DNA of 64,000 nt from CAWCJL01 sp963795775. Its GTDB lineage: Bacteria > Acidobacteriota > Terriglobia > Terriglobales > Acidobacteriaceae. The notes below the pieces were generated by a model that did no database searches, was not told where the DNA came from, and was given only the letters and a program-made list of their open reading frames with translations. The stretch's first letter is position 1; each line of letters starts with the position of its first letter. The translations under genes were made by a program, and so were the position numbers. Where the stretch lies: NCBI GenBank assembly GCA_963795775.1, contig CAWCJL010000005.1, positions 310,001-374,000 of the forward strand, written 5' to 3'. Below are positions 17,136-26,630 of the stretch, one piece after another.

Positions 17136-19295
17136 TTAGCTTCCCGCCGTCTTTCCCGCCAGTCCTTCCAGGGTCGCGGATGCCCGCTCCAGGGCGCTCG
17201 TCAGCGCGCTCAGTTGTGTTTCCGCACGGCTGGCGTCTCCCGCTTCCACCGCTTCCGTCACCCCCGGAATCACCACCGCCGCGTAGCCGGTGTACTCTCC
17301 CGGCGCATAGATCGTGTGCTTGAACCACGGCCTTCCGGGCAGGCCCTTGGCGTCCAGCAAGTCCGCTTCTACCAGCCGCAGGCCAGTGTTCAACGCCTCC
17401 AGATCTCCCGTAGCCGCCGCTTGGCGCGCATGCACCGCCGTCGCCGCAGCCGAGAACCGCTCAGCCGCCTTCTGCGCCGCCGCAAAATCCAGCGTCAGGT
17501 GCTTTTGCCCGGCCGCCTTCTGTTCCGTCTGCAGATAGCCTTCAATCTGCTTGCCGTAGGTCACGTAATCGTAGGGAAGCACATCGGTGTCCGCCATGTG
17601 CAGCACTTCCAGCCCGAACACTCGAGCCTGCTGCTGCTCATAGACGAACGTCGGGTCGGCAAACTTGGTAAACCACGCATAGTTGTCGAAGACGGAGTGA
17701 TATACCCCATACTTGCCGCTGGAGCCGATGTCCGTCGAAGGCACACCCAGGTGCTGGATAAACGGCGTGTAGTCGGAGCCCGATCCCAGGTCGCCGACGT
17801 GCACCTCGCCCGCGTCTTCTTTCTTACCGTCCTGCGCGGGGCCCCCCGGACCACTCGCGTCGGAGCGCCCTTCTTCCGTCTTCCACGCCTGGTACACCGA
17901 GCCGCCCTGCGGGCTGGGCACTTCCTGCGTCACCTCGCGCAGAAACTGCTTGAGCGAGGGAACCGCGGAGGCGTCGAAGTTCGGCCCGGCCACGCCCACA
18001 TCCGTATTGAAGTACGCCACCGCATGCTGCAGTTGCTGAGCGTGATCCTCGGCCCATTCCGTGGACCCGATCAGGCCTTCCTCTTCCGCATCCCAACTGC
18101 AGAAGTAAATGGTCCGCTTCGGCTTCCAGCCCTGCTTTAGCAACGTGCCCGTCCCATGCACCGCTTCCAGCATGGCTGCCGTCCCGCTGTTCGGATCGAC
18201 CGCACCGTAAACCCACGCGTCGCGGTGGTTGCCGGCGACGACCCAGTCAGCGCTGTCCGGAGCTCCGGGAATCTTGCCGATCACGTCCCAGATGGTGCGC
18301 TCCGCGTAATCCATCTTCAGGTCCATGTGGACCTTCACCGCTCCCGTGCCGCCCAGGTGGTAGGCAAAGGGCAGGGCTCCCTGCCAGCCGCGCGGCACAT
18401 TCGGTCCGCCAAGATGCTCCAGGATCGGCGCCGCATCGTGGTAGGAAAGCGGCTCTGCAGGAATCGTCGGCAGGCTGACATTGGGCGAAGTGGGCAGGCG
18501 CTTTGCATCTGGCAGTTCCGGCGTGGAAGCCACGCCCGGCGTGGTCGCGTCTCCCGGATACTTGAACATGAACTGCACCGAACCCCGCTGCACCCCGGTA
18601 TCCGGCCGGAAGGGACCCTTCGGGTATATGTCGCCGCGAAAGTAGCCATCATCCGCCGGGTCCGAATAGATGAGCACCCCGGCCGCCCCATGCTGCTGCG
18701 CCACATACACCTTTACTCCGCGATAATTCTGGCCGTAGCGCACCAGGATGATCTTCCCGTGGAGGTCGATGTGCGCGTCTTCCAGCTTCTGGAAGTCCTC
18801 CGGGCGGCCGTAGTTCGCGTACACCACATCGCCCGTCACATCTCCCGACGGCGACGAGCCGTTAAAGGCCGGCAGCACGCGCGGATCATCCTGGAAAGGG
18901 TCGCCCTCCACGTGTTCCTTGCTCGGCCCGTGCATCAGCACCTTACCCTCGGCATCGGTCGCATCCACGCTCACCGCCACGGGAAGGTTCAGCCACGCTT
19001 TATAAGGAACAATGGCGGTGTCCAGCCCCGCGGCCTTGAACTTGCCGGCGACATAGACCGCCGTATCGTAGTCTTCCTTCGACGCCGCCACATGGGGCGC
19101 GGCCGTGAGGATCTTCAGCTCTTCACCCGCCAGCTTGGCATCGGGCACCGCCATGAATTCCTGGTCCAGCTTCGCCTGCTGCGAAAAATCGCGAAACCCG
19201 AAGACGCTTTGCGGAATCGTGGGCGCCTGCGCCATTGAAACGGGAACGCTGAGGGCAAGAAGGGCCGTAGGGAGGGCGAGAGAACGGCAGGACAA
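17136..19295 (-). CDS. Secreted M28 metallopeptidase, glutamate carboxypeptidase II-like
   Basis: A 719-residue protein with a signal peptide (LALPTALLALSVP, cleavage near SMAQA). It follows the GCPII/transferrin-receptor order: a protease-associated domain (IILVRYGQNYRGVKV, AAGVLIYSDPADDG), the M28 domain with zinc ligands in GNHRDAW, DPNSGTA, AEEEGLIGS and NTDVG, the last His in YHSVFDN, and a C-terminal transferrin-receptor-like dimerisation domain. It is predicted to release C-terminal residues from peptides in the periplasm. I chose the TTG at 19295, which has AGGAG 8 bases ahead; a TTG at 19331 would add 12 residues. Confidence 0.9.
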   Translation of the reverse strand: MSCRSLALPTALLALSVPVSMAQAPTIPQSVFGFRDFSQQAKLDQEFMAVPDAKLAGEELKILTAAPHVAASKEDYDTAVYVAGKFKAAGLDTAIVPYKAWLNLPVAVSVDATDAEGKVLMHGPSKEHVEGDPFQDDPRVLPAFNGSSPSGDVTGDVVYANYGRPEDFQKLEDAHIDLHGKIILVRYGQNYRGVKVYVAQQHGAAGVLIYSDPADDGYFRGDIYPKGPFRPDTGVQRGSVQFMFKYPGDATTPGVASTPELPDAKRLPTSPNVSLPTIPAEPLSYHDAAPILEHLGGPNVPRGWQGALPFAYHLGGTGAVKVHMDLKMDYAERTIWDVIGKIPGAPDSADWVVAGNHRDAWVYGAVDPNSGTAAMLEAVHGTGTLLKQGWKPKRTIYFCSWDAEEEGLIGSTEWAEDHAQQLQHAVAYFNTDVGVAGPNFDASAVPSLKQFLREVTQEVPSPQGGSVYQAWKTEEGRSDASGPGGPAQDGKKEDAGEVHVGDLGSGSDYTPFIQHLGVPSTDIGSSGKYGVYHSVFDNYAWFTKFADPTFVYEQQQARVFGLEVLHMADTDVLPYDYVTYGKQIEGYLQTEQKAAGQKHLTLDFAAAQKAAERFSAAATAVHARQAAATGDLEALNTGLRLVEADLLDAKGLPGRPWFKHTIYAPGEYTGYAAVVIPGVTEAVEAGDASRAETQLSALTSALERASATLEGLAGKTAGS

Positions 19296-19420
19296 GTGTG
19301 CTTTCTCCTGATTCAAAGGTGGCGGCAACAAGAATTTCAGCTTACATCACCCGCGCACGGAACGAGGGCGCGGGTCAGGATGGGTGCCCATCCTCTGCGA
19401 AAGCGCGGACTCTCTTTCCT

Positions 19421-19894
19421 TCAATCCCCTGAAGTCCGCGGTTGCGGAGTTGCCGGATGCGTCAGGTTCCCCATCTCCTGCCCGCGCTGGACGACTTCAT
19501 CCGCATGCCGCTGCTCCGGTTTCGACTCCGCCTCGATCTCTCTTTCCAGGAAGTAGTTCAACGCCGTCCGCAGCGTCGCGATCGCGGCCAGCTTGCCAAT
19601 ATCGCCCCACGAGGGCGAAACCGCCGTGTTCAGAATATCCGCTCCTAACTCCAGTTCCAGCGCCACTGCCAGCCAGCGCCCCAGCACCATGCGGATTTCT
19701 GTCTTCTTCTCCGCCGGTGATTGCGGATGCACGAACAGAACGAACGACTTGACGATTGCTTGCAGTGCGGCAAGACCAATCACGATCGCGGCAGCAAACT
19801 CCACGCCTCTTGCCATGTAGGAGATGACCGTCTTGGCCTCGGCTAGAAAGCCTGTGTCTGCCCCAGCTTCAGCCAGCAAATAAAGCACGCTCAT
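19421..19894 (-). CDS. DUF1622 membrane protein
   Basis: This 157-residue protein has three hydrophobic segments: VEFAAAIVIGLAALQAIV at about 30, LGRWLAVALELELGADIL, and IATLRTALNYFLEREI. The last two are the DUF1622 signature (in relatives LxxxLELxLxADI and RTxLNYFL). The family is an inner-membrane protein of unknown role. The ATG at 19894 is preferred; a start at 19936 would add 14 polar residues. It stands alone, back to back with the M28 peptidase on the same strand after about 125 bases that include a short palindrome near 19377-19394. Confidence 0.75.
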   Translation of the reverse strand: MSVLYLLAEAGADTGFLAEAKTVISYMARGVEFAAAIVIGLAALQAIVKSFVLFVHPQSPAEKKTEIRMVLGRWLAVALELELGADILNTAVSPSWGDIGKLAAIATLRTALNYFLEREIEAESKPEQRHADEVVQRGQEMGNLTHPATPQPRTSGD

Positions 19895-20017
19895 GCTGCC
19901 CTGCGCCCCCTGTCTATGTAGATGCGCACTGGTCACAATCGCTCTTTGGTGGTAGGTCGAAACAAAGGAATCGCATCGTACACTGATTCAACTTTCTGAC
20001 ATTTAGGACGCGATGCA

Positions 20018-21406
20018 GTGACGTATTCCCAGCACATGGAGCAGGGAAGTGGGGCGCTTGCAGTTGAGGAAGAGCCGCTCCCTATCCCAGTCGAAACCCT
20101 GCCCACCGTAAACCCGCGAGGTTTTTCGGACGGGGCGCTTCGTCCCCGCCGCATCGCGCCGGAGCTCGAAAAAAGGCAGCCCGCACACCCGCCGGCGGCC
20201 TGGCCCGAACCGCTCATCTCCCTGCGCAACCCGCAGTTCCGCCTCTTCTGCGGCGGCAACTTTCTCTCCAACATCGGCACCTGGATGCAGAACATCGCTC
20301 AGGGCTGGCTGGTGCTGCAGCTCACCGACTCGCCCTTCTGGCTCGGATTCGTCGGCTTCGTCGGCGCCATCCCGTACCTGGTGTTCACGCTCTTCGGCGG
20401 CGTCATTGCTGATCGCGTGAGCAAGCGCTATCTGCTCATCGGCACCCAGACCGCCATGATGGTGCTGGCCTTCGCCATGGCCGCACTTGCTTATCTCAAG
20501 ATCATCACCATTCGACAGCTCGCCCTGCTTTCTTTCATGAACGGCGTCGCCATGGCCTTGAATGCGCCCAGTTACCAGGCGATGGTCCCGCAACTGGTGC
20601 CGCGCGGCGACCTGCCCAACGCCATCGCGCTGAACTCGGCGCAGTTCAACCTGTCGCGCGTACTAGGGCCCACGCTGGGTGGGTATGCGATGGCTCTGTT
20701 TGGCGTTGCTGGCAATTTCTTGCTGAACGCGATCTCCTTCTTCGCCGTCCTCCTCGCCCTCTTCCGCATCCGCTACCCCGAACCTCGCTACCCCGGCCAC
20801 GGCAGCGTCTGGCGCAGCCTCGCCGACGGCTTCCGCTATGTCCGCGAGCACAGCGTCATGTTTGCCCTGGTCTCACTCGTCGCCAGCGCCAGCTTGCTGC
20901 TCTTTCCGTTCCTCACTTTTGTGCCGTTCTTTGCCAAGATCGTGCTCCACGTGGGCGCGCGCGGCCTCGGCCTCCTCATGGCGTGCTCCGGCGTCGGCGC
21001 CTTCTGCGCCGCCGGCACCATCGCCTGGCTGGGTACGGTGCGCCATCGCGGCAAGGTCATCGTCTTTTCCGGCGTGTTCGTCATGGCCGCTGTGATCGTC
21101 TTCTGCTACTCCCACAGCTTTGCCCTCTCCGCGGCCATGTCATTCTGCGAAGGCTACGGGCTGACCATGACCTCGTCCACCATGAACCTCGCGCTCCAGC
21201 AGCTCACCTCGGACGCTATGCGGGGCCGCGTCATGAGCATCTACGCGACCAGCTTCATGGGCTTCCCGCCGGTCGGCTGCTTGCTCGCGGGCGAGCTTTC
21301 CCGCCACATGCCGACTGCGCACGCCATTGCTGCCATGACTGCCGTCGCCATGCTGTCGTTTCTGCTGTTCTATTGGCGCTCAGAACCGCTGAGAAATCTG
21401 GACTGA
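20018..21406 (+). CDS. MFS exporter (EntS/MFS_3 type)
   Basis: A 462-residue protein with about 12 helices. It starts with a ~65-residue proline-rich cytoplasmic N-terminus, then LFCGGNFLSNIGTWMQN, the family front signature (fGxxxSxxGtwmqxva). GGVIADRVSKRYLLIG is the MFS loop 2-3 motif, and NAPSYQAMVPQLVPR and LTSDAMRGRVMSIY are typical of enterobactin-exporter-like transporters. The substrate cannot be told. The GTG at 20018 has AGGA 9 bases ahead; an ATG at 20036 is possible. It stands alone on the plus strand. Confidence 0.85.
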   Translation: MTYSQHMEQGSGALAVEEEPLPIPVETLPTVNPRGFSDGALRPRRIAPELEKRQPAHPPAAWPEPLISLRNPQFRLFCGGNFLSNIGTWMQNIAQGWLVLQLTDSPFWLGFVGFVGAIPYLVFTLFGGVIADRVSKRYLLIGTQTAMMVLAFAMAALAYLKIITIRQLALLSFMNGVAMALNAPSYQAMVPQLVPRGDLPNAIALNSAQFNLSRVLGPTLGGYAMALFGVAGNFLLNAISFFAVLLALFRIRYPEPRYPGHGSVWRSLADGFRYVREHSVMFALVSLVASASLLLFPFLTFVPFFAKIVLHVGARGLGLLMACSGVGAFCAAGTIAWLGTVRHRGKVIVFSGVFVMAAVIVFCYSHSFALSAAMSFCEGYGLTMTSSTMNLALQQLTSDAMRGRVMSIYATSFMGFPPVGCLLAGELSRHMPTAHAIAAMTAVAMLSFLLFYWRSEPLRNLD

Positions 21407-21503
21407 GATCTGCCCTCTGCAATAACTTGCCGCAGGCTGTCTAACATCTCTATCTCGCTTTGAACGAGTTAGAGAGGGGAACCGAAGTTAGTCGCCTTTG
21501 TCC

Positions 21504-21532
21504 TTGCGTCCCACCTTCCCGGTGTTTACGAT
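21504..21532 (+). promoter_or_regulatory. Sigma-70-like promoter of the secreted protein at 21560
   Basis: TTGCGT (21504-21509) and TACGAT (21527-21532) are separated by 17 bases and lie 28 bases ahead of the ATG, with GGGGG between them and the start acting as the ribosome-binding site. Confidence 0.45.
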
Positions 21533-21559
21533 AGGTCGTTTTCGCCCGGGGGAATCTCA

Positions 21560-23652
21560 ATGGCTTATAAGCTGCCGGCAATCGCAACCGTGCTCACCTT
21601 CACCGCTTGCTTCTCTGCAACAACAGCCGCATGGGCCAAGAATGAGCCCGTTGCAGGCTCGGGTTGCGTCGATGCGGCCAGTGCGGCACAGCTCGGGTCC
21701 GCAAGAGATCACCTGAGCGGAAGAAAGTTTGTCTCCGTCGGGGTAAGTCACTCCACCGCCATGCTCCGGGAGCTCAAGCGGTCCGGCCACTCCGTGAGTA
21801 TGGATGAGTTTCTGGAACCGGAAGGGCTACCCGCCTCTCAGGTCGGGAACTTATATGTGCTGCTTGTCGGCAGGCATCATATCCATTCCCGCGACCCGGA
21901 GGAGGCAGCCGCCATTGCACGAGCCAAGGCTGATGGCGTCCCGATTGTTGCCGAAGGCTTTGAAAGGAGGGATTTCAAAGCGTTGACGGGACTCGGCCTC
22001 GAGTCCGACGCTGCGGTGGTCCAGTTTGCTCCCGGCGGAAGGGCGCAAACCATCACCCTGATTCACCATTCCAAAAAAGGCCCGACGCTTGCATCCGCCA
22101 CCGACGCGGTGAATCGTGCCATCGAGAAGCACGCCCGATCCTTGCCGGGCGCAACTCTCGACCCCACGCGGCAAGCCTATGCCGAGAACATCTGGACAGT
22201 CTGGCTGCACACCGGAAACGTCGTGTGCACTCTGCCGTATTACGCTCCGGAAGATGTTCATTACCCGCAGACCGGCAACCTCGATGTTGGCGTGCAGATG
22301 ACCCTGGTGGCACAAACCCAGCCGCTGGCAAAAGCTATTAACCTGCAATATGTGGGCGCGGGTTTTACCCCGCTCGCGCCGGGCGTGCTCCCGATTGATT
22401 CCTGAATGACTACTTCAAAGGCGCATACACCCTCAGCGCTCAGTACCTCGGCCAACTTACAGCTCGTTATGGCGCTCACCTGAACGGCACAGCGGATACA
22501 GTACAGCCGGCGACAGCAGTCAATGCGCATACAGTGACCAAAACCAACGGCTTTAGCTTCGGTTTGAACAGCAGTTGCGGCGCGAATACAACCGGTCCTG
22601 ATTGCTCTATCGGGGCCAATTTCGGCTTTTCCAGCCAGACGGAGATGACCAAGAACATATCCGAGCGGGTCATCGATGCGGCCAGCAGTTTCGGGCAGGT
22701 GCCCGACCCGAACGGCACGATCTGCGGCGACCCTGCCAACGGTTGCTGGAAGGCAACCCACTCCGTCAATTACTGGCTGGCCAGCACGGCCACTTCGAGC
22801 GGCGGCTATTCTATCGATCTGCCCAATAATAAGTGGTACAACTTCTTCAACGGTATAAGTACATATCTGAATCCGATCGTCTCTACGTCAGATGGCGATG
22901 CGGTCGGCTATCCCTGCTCTGGCTGCTCACTGCAGAACCCGCCGGATCCGCCGCCGGCCACTGTGCGCAACTGGCCCAAATGGTCCTCCAGCTCCGTGCT
23001 GACGCAAGGCGAAGCAGGCTACACATTTTCTGCGAACTACACCGGCGCTCTTAACTTAAGTGCCGCTTTCGTCGGTACAGAGGGCATCTTCAGCCTGGGT
23101 ACAGGGCCGAAAGAAGGACGTCTGCCCAATACCTACTATGAAGCTTGCATTGCTGGCCAGTGTCAGACACAACTAGCTTACGTGCTGGATCTGTACACCG
23201 ATGCGGCGTCCACCTCCGCGACGATCGACATCGATGCCAACCAGGTCAACTACTCCGGCATGCCCACTTGCGCCATGCGGCAGTACACGCAGCAGGACCT
23301 CGGCATTTATCAGATCCTGAACATGACCAACAGCCCGCTCAGTCTTGCACAGATGAACACATATCCGTTCGTCTCGACGGCAATCGCTACCGTCGCCGAT
23401 GATTATCGAGGTTCAGACCAGTGGGTGCTTGGTGTTTCCGCCACCACCGTGGAACCAGGGCAGTACCAATACGTCGCTCTGTGCTCGTCAAACCAAACCA
23501 CCACCCCCGCAATGGAACTGCTCTATAACAATGGAAGCGGTGTCGAAGGAGCGCTCACCTTCACCGGCGCGGGCCAGCCCAATGCCTACAACACCGCGCA
23601 GGTCTCTTACAACGCGGCGAAACGGATTTTCACTATTTCTGAAGCACCGTGA
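21560..23652 (+). CDS. Large secreted protein of unknown function, frameshifted
   Basis: Joined across one frame change at about 22396-22402 this is a ~697-residue protein. The first part (281 residues) has a signal peptide (ATVLTFTACFSATTAAWA) and ends VLPIDS then TGA. Restoring one T gives VLPIDFLNDYFKGAYTL, which runs straight into the second part with no new start codon. The rest is rich in Asn, Ser, Thr, Gly and aromatic residues (GFSFGLNSSCGANTTG, PCSGCSLQNPPDPPPATV) with several Cys pairs, as in extracellular beta-sheet proteins. I recognise no family. A plausible promoter lies upstream, and mscL lies downstream in convergent orientation. Confidence 0.6.
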
Positions 23653-23697
23653 TAAGCGGTCTTCCGGAAACAAGACCTGAATCGTTCCCAAACCCCG

Positions 23698-24111
23698 TCA
23701 GGCTGCCGGTGTTACCGGCTGCGCACAATGCGCGCACCGCACCGCCGCCAATGGAATCTCGCTCAGGCACTGCGGGCACGGTCTGGTGGCCGGCGGGGCT
23801 GCGGGTGCCGGCTTTGCAAAGCGGCGCATCAGGGAGTTGATCGGCAGCACGAAGAAGAAGTACACCGCCGCCGCGATCAACAGGAACGAAATGATGGCGT
23901 TCAGGAAGTCGCCGTACTTCACCACGCCCCCGTTGACGTGAGCCACCAGGTAGGAGAAGTCCGGCTTCCGCACGATCGCCGAAAGCAGCGGATTGATAAT
24001 GTCTGCCACCAGCGCGTTGATGATGGCAGTGAACGCCGCGCCGACCACCACGGCAACGGCCAGATCGACAACGTTTCCGCGTAGTACGAAATCACGAAAT
24101 CCCTTCAGCAT
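23698..24111 (-). CDS. mscL: Large-conductance mechanosensitive channel with C-terminal zinc-ribbon-like tail
   Basis: 137 residues. MLKGFRDFVLRGNVVDLAVAVVVGAAF is the first helix with the MscL gate region, FSYLVAHVNGGVVKYGDFLNAIISFLLIAAAVYFFFV the loop and second helix, and INSLMRRF the cytoplasmic helix start. In place of the usual C-terminal helical bundle the tail has CPQC at 112-115 and CAHC at 126-129, a zinc-ribbon-like four-cysteine pattern. The channel opens under membrane tension to release solutes on hypo-osmotic shock. Confidence 0.93.
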   Translation of the reverse strand: MLKGFRDFVLRGNVVDLAVAVVVGAAFTAIINALVADIINPLLSAIVRKPDFSYLVAHVNGGVVKYGDFLNAIISFLLIAAAVYFFFVLPINSLMRRFAKPAPAAPPATRPCPQCLSEIPLAAVRCAHCAQPVTPAA

Positions 24112-24181
24112 CGAACTCCTCCGGGCACCGCAAGTTATAGTGCCGCCATGCTATCGCACATTGTTAGGTTGCGAGCATGAA

Positions 24182-24880
24182 ATGCTGCATCGCGCCGGCA
24201 TGGATTTCGCGTCGCCGAATCTGGCTGGCGTTGCCTCCGCGCTTACAGTATCCTGCTGCGTGACCTACCCCGCGCCCCTGACCCCATCGCATCCCATCTC
24301 TGTCCTCGTGCAGCCAGGCTGGCATAACTCCGGCCCGGAGCACTGGCAGTCCCTATGGGAAGCACGCCTGGGCGCTGATGCGCAACGCGTCCAGCAGCAG
24401 GACTGGATGCACCCCGACCGCGCTGCCTGGGTGGCGCACCTGCGCGCAGCGCTCGAAGGACTGAGCACCCCGGCCATCCTCCTCGCACACAGCATCGGCT
24501 GTCTCGCAGTCGCCCACCTGCTCTCCGGATCGCAGGCTGAAAAAGTGACACCCCGCATCGCCGCCGCCCTCCTCGTCGCCCCGGCCGATGTAGAGCGCGA
24601 AGGTGCCGACCCGGAGCTCGACTCCTTTCGCCCCATCCCGATGCAGCCCCTCGGCATCCCCGCGCTTGTGATCGCCAGCACCAACGACCCCTACTGCGAT
24701 TCGGCCCGTGCGCACGCCATGGCCCATGCTTGGGGCGCCGATTTCCGCAACATCGGCGACGCCGGCCACATCAACGCGGACGCCGGCTACGGCCTCTGGC
24801 CGGAAGGTTGGAACCTCATCAGCCGCTGGCTCACCACCCACCGCCTCGCCTGGCCCGGTAAAGGAGAGAACCTTGCATAA
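24182..24880 (+). CDS. RBBP9/YdeN-family alpha/beta hydrolase
   Basis: A 232-residue serine hydrolase. VLVQPGWHNSGPEHWQSLWE is the family N-terminus, and LLAHSIGCLAV contains the nucleophile Ser in its elbow. ASTNDPYC supplies the acid, and GDAGHINADAGYG the catalytic His in the GHxNxxxGxG context that defines the family. The substrate is unknown. The start is uncertain: ATG 24182 or 24200, with no clear Shine-Dalgarno. Its last codons overlap the TTG start of the CoA-transferase A subunit, so the genes are probably translationally coupled. Confidence 0.8.
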   Translation: MLHRAGMDFASPNLAGVASALTVSCCVTYPAPLTPSHPISVLVQPGWHNSGPEHWQSLWEARLGADAQRVQQQDWMHPDRAAWVAHLRAALEGLSTPAILLAHSIGCLAVAHLLSGSQAEKVTPRIAAALLVAPADVEREGADPELDSFRPIPMQPLGIPALVIASTNDPYCDSARAHAMAHAWGADFRNIGDAGHINADAGYGLWPEGWNLISRWLTTHRLAWPGKGENLA

Positions 24881-25580
24881 AGTCGTCACCAGCGCCGACG
24901 AAGCCGTGCGCGACATCCCCGATGGCGCCACCCTCATGCTCGGCGGCTTCGGCCTCTGCGGCATCCCGGAAAACCTCATCGCCGCCCTCGTCCGCAAAGG
25001 CGTCAAAGGCCTCCACACCATCAGCAACAACATGGGCGTCGATGGCTTCGGCATGGGCCTGATGCTCGAGGCCGGCATGATCCAGTCCCACACCGGCAGC
25101 TACGTCGGCGAAAACAAGCTGCTCGAAGACAAAGTCATCAAAGGCGAGCTCGATCTCACCCTCGTCCCCCAGGGCACGCTCGCCGAGCGCATCCGTGCCG
25201 GCGGCGCCGGCATCCCCGCCTTCTTCACCCCCACCGGCCTGGGCACGCTCGTCGCCGAAGGCAAGGAAACCCGCGAGTTCGACGGCAAGATGTACGTGAT
25301 GGAACGCTGGCTCCGCGCCGACTTCGCCTTGATCAAAGCCTGGAAAGGCGACCGCGCCGGCAATCTCGTCTACCGCAAGACCGCCCGCAATTTCAATCCC
25401 ATGATGGCCACCGCCGCCCGCGTCACCATCGCCGAAGTCGAAGAGCTGGTCGAGCCCGGCGCTCTCGATCCCGACAGCATCATCACCCCCGGCATCTATG
25501 TGCAGCGCATCCTCGAAGGGCCGTCTTATGAGAAGCGCATCGAGCGCCGCACCGTCCGCAGCGCCGCCGCTGCTACATGA
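24873..25580 (+). CDS. scoA: 3-oxoacid (succinyl-CoA:acetoacetate) CoA-transferase subunit A
   Basis: A 235-residue family I CoA-transferase alpha subunit. MLGGFGLCGIPENLI is the CoA-binding G-rich signature, followed by NNMGVDGFGMGLML and GTLAERIRAGGAGIPAF, and it ends with ITPGIYVQRI. With subunit B it moves CoA between succinyl-CoA and acetoacetate. The start is TTG at 24873, with AAGGAGAG 4-5 bases ahead. The gene is interrupted from its partner by a minus-strand gene, which is unusual for scoAB. Confidence 0.88.
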   Translation: MHKVVTSADEAVRDIPDGATLMLGGFGLCGIPENLIAALVRKGVKGLHTISNNMGVDGFGMGLMLEAGMIQSHTGSYVGENKLLEDKVIKGELDLTLVPQGTLAERIRAGGAGIPAFFTPTGLGTLVAEGKETREFDGKMYVMERWLRADFALIKAWKGDRAGNLVYRKTARNFNPMMATAARVTIAEVEELVEPGALDPDSIITPGIYVQRILEGPSYEKRIERRTVRSAAAAT

Positions 25581-25869
25581 TCCAGTTACCGTACGGATAC
25601 AGCAGCAGAAACAGAATCATCGCGAGCGCCATAATATCCATATAGATCAACAACAGCACCCCGCCGCTATAGAGGTCCCAATGCACGCGAAGGCAGCGAA
25701 CCGTGTCCCAGGTGCCCAGGACCGCCGTCAGAGTGGGGATCAGCAGTTTCACTGAAGGCCGGTCATCCGGCCAGCCTGCCATCAGAAAGGCCGCGAGCAG
25801 GCTCGCCAGAACCACCAATGTTCCGCGTATCAGCGATCGCTGTCGAAAATGGAAAACCGCAAACTGCAT
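25573..25869 (-). CDS. Small membrane protein between scoA and scoB, opposite strand
   Basis: 98 residues with three hydrophobic segments (LIRGTLVVLASLLAAFLMA, LLIPTLTAVLGTW, and GGVLLLIYMDIMALAMILFLLLY) and a basic N-terminus. I recognise no family. It overlaps the 3' end of scoA by eight bases and nearly fills the gap to scoB, so it is either a real inserted gene or a chance frame. Its coherent membrane topology and lower GC than the flanking genes favour a real gene. Confidence 0.55.
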   Translation of the reverse strand: MQFAVFHFRQRSLIRGTLVVLASLLAAFLMAGWPDDRPSVKLLIPTLTAVLGTWDTVRCLRVHWDLYSGGVLLLIYMDIMALAMILFLLLYPYGNWIM

Positions 25870-25880
25870 AGGAACTACGC

Positions 25881-26615
25881 ATGACTACTCTACCGAATCA
25901 GCCGGGGACCCGGCACGCGGGAACTGAGACCCAGGCGCGTGCGCTCAAAACTGCCGACACCGAGAAACGCGAGCGCATCGTCCGCCGCGCCGCCCAGGAG
26001 CTCCGCGACGGCTTCTACGTCAACCTCGGCATCGGCATGCCCACCCTTATCGCCAACCACGTCCCCCCCGGCATCGAGGTCGTCCTCCAGTCGGAAAACG
26101 GCATGCTCGGCGTCGGCCCCTACCCGCTCGCCGGCACCGAAGACCCCGACCTCATCAACGCCGGCAAGGAGACCGTCACCGAGATCCCCGGCACCGCCTA
26201 CTTCTCCAGCGCCGACTCCTTCGCCATGATCCGCGGCGGCCACGTCGACCTCAGCATCCTCGGCGCCATGGAGGTGGACGAGCAGGGCAACCTCGCCAAC
26301 TGGATGATCCCCGGCAAAATGGTCAAAGGCATGGGCGGCGCCATGGACCTGGTCGCCAGCGCCCGCCGCGTCATCGTCGCCATGGAGCACACCACCAAAG
26401 ACGGCCGCCCCAAAATCCTCAAACGCTGCACCCTCCCCCTCACCGGCCTCCGCGTCGTCGACACCATCTGCACCGAAATGGCCTGGATCCGCGTCACCCC
26501 CGCCGGCCTCGTCCTCGAAGAAATCGCCCCCAGCCTCACCGTCGAGGACGTCCAACGCGCCACCGAACCCACCCTGATCCTCAGCCCGGAGCTGAAGACG
26601 ATGTCAGTCTCCTAA
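25881..26615 (+). CDS. scoB: 3-oxoacid CoA-transferase subunit B
   Basis: A 244-residue family I CoA-transferase beta subunit. The catalytic glutamate is in LQSENGMLGVGPYP. LGIGMPTLIANHVP, GGHVDLSILGAMEVDEQGN and WMIPGKMVKGMGGAMDLV are highly conserved, and the C-terminus reads EDVQRATEP. The active enzyme is the A2B2 complex with the scoA product. The first ~30 residues are an unconserved extension. About 260 bases of its 3' half recur as a degraded copy at 27795-28063. Confidence 0.9.
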   Translation: MTTLPNQPGTRHAGTETQARALKTADTEKRERIVRRAAQELRDGFYVNLGIGMPTLIANHVPPGIEVVLQSENGMLGVGPYPLAGTEDPDLINAGKETVTEIPGTAYFSSADSFAMIRGGHVDLSILGAMEVDEQGNLANWMIPGKMVKGMGGAMDLVASARRVIVAMEHTTKDGRPKILKRCTLPLTGLRVVDTICTEMAWIRVTPAGLVLEEIAPSLTVEDVQRATEPTLILSPELKTMSVS

Positions 26616-26630
26616 TCACGCTACTTGAGA

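Noticed and set aside
17214..19238. Long plus-strand open frames (308 and 360 codons)
   Set aside because: Shadows of the M28 peptidase gene; Arg/His-rich composition and no homologous motif.
19377..19394. Palindrome AGGATGGGTGCCCATCCT as a terminator
   Set aside because: Loop of two bases and no T-run on either strand.
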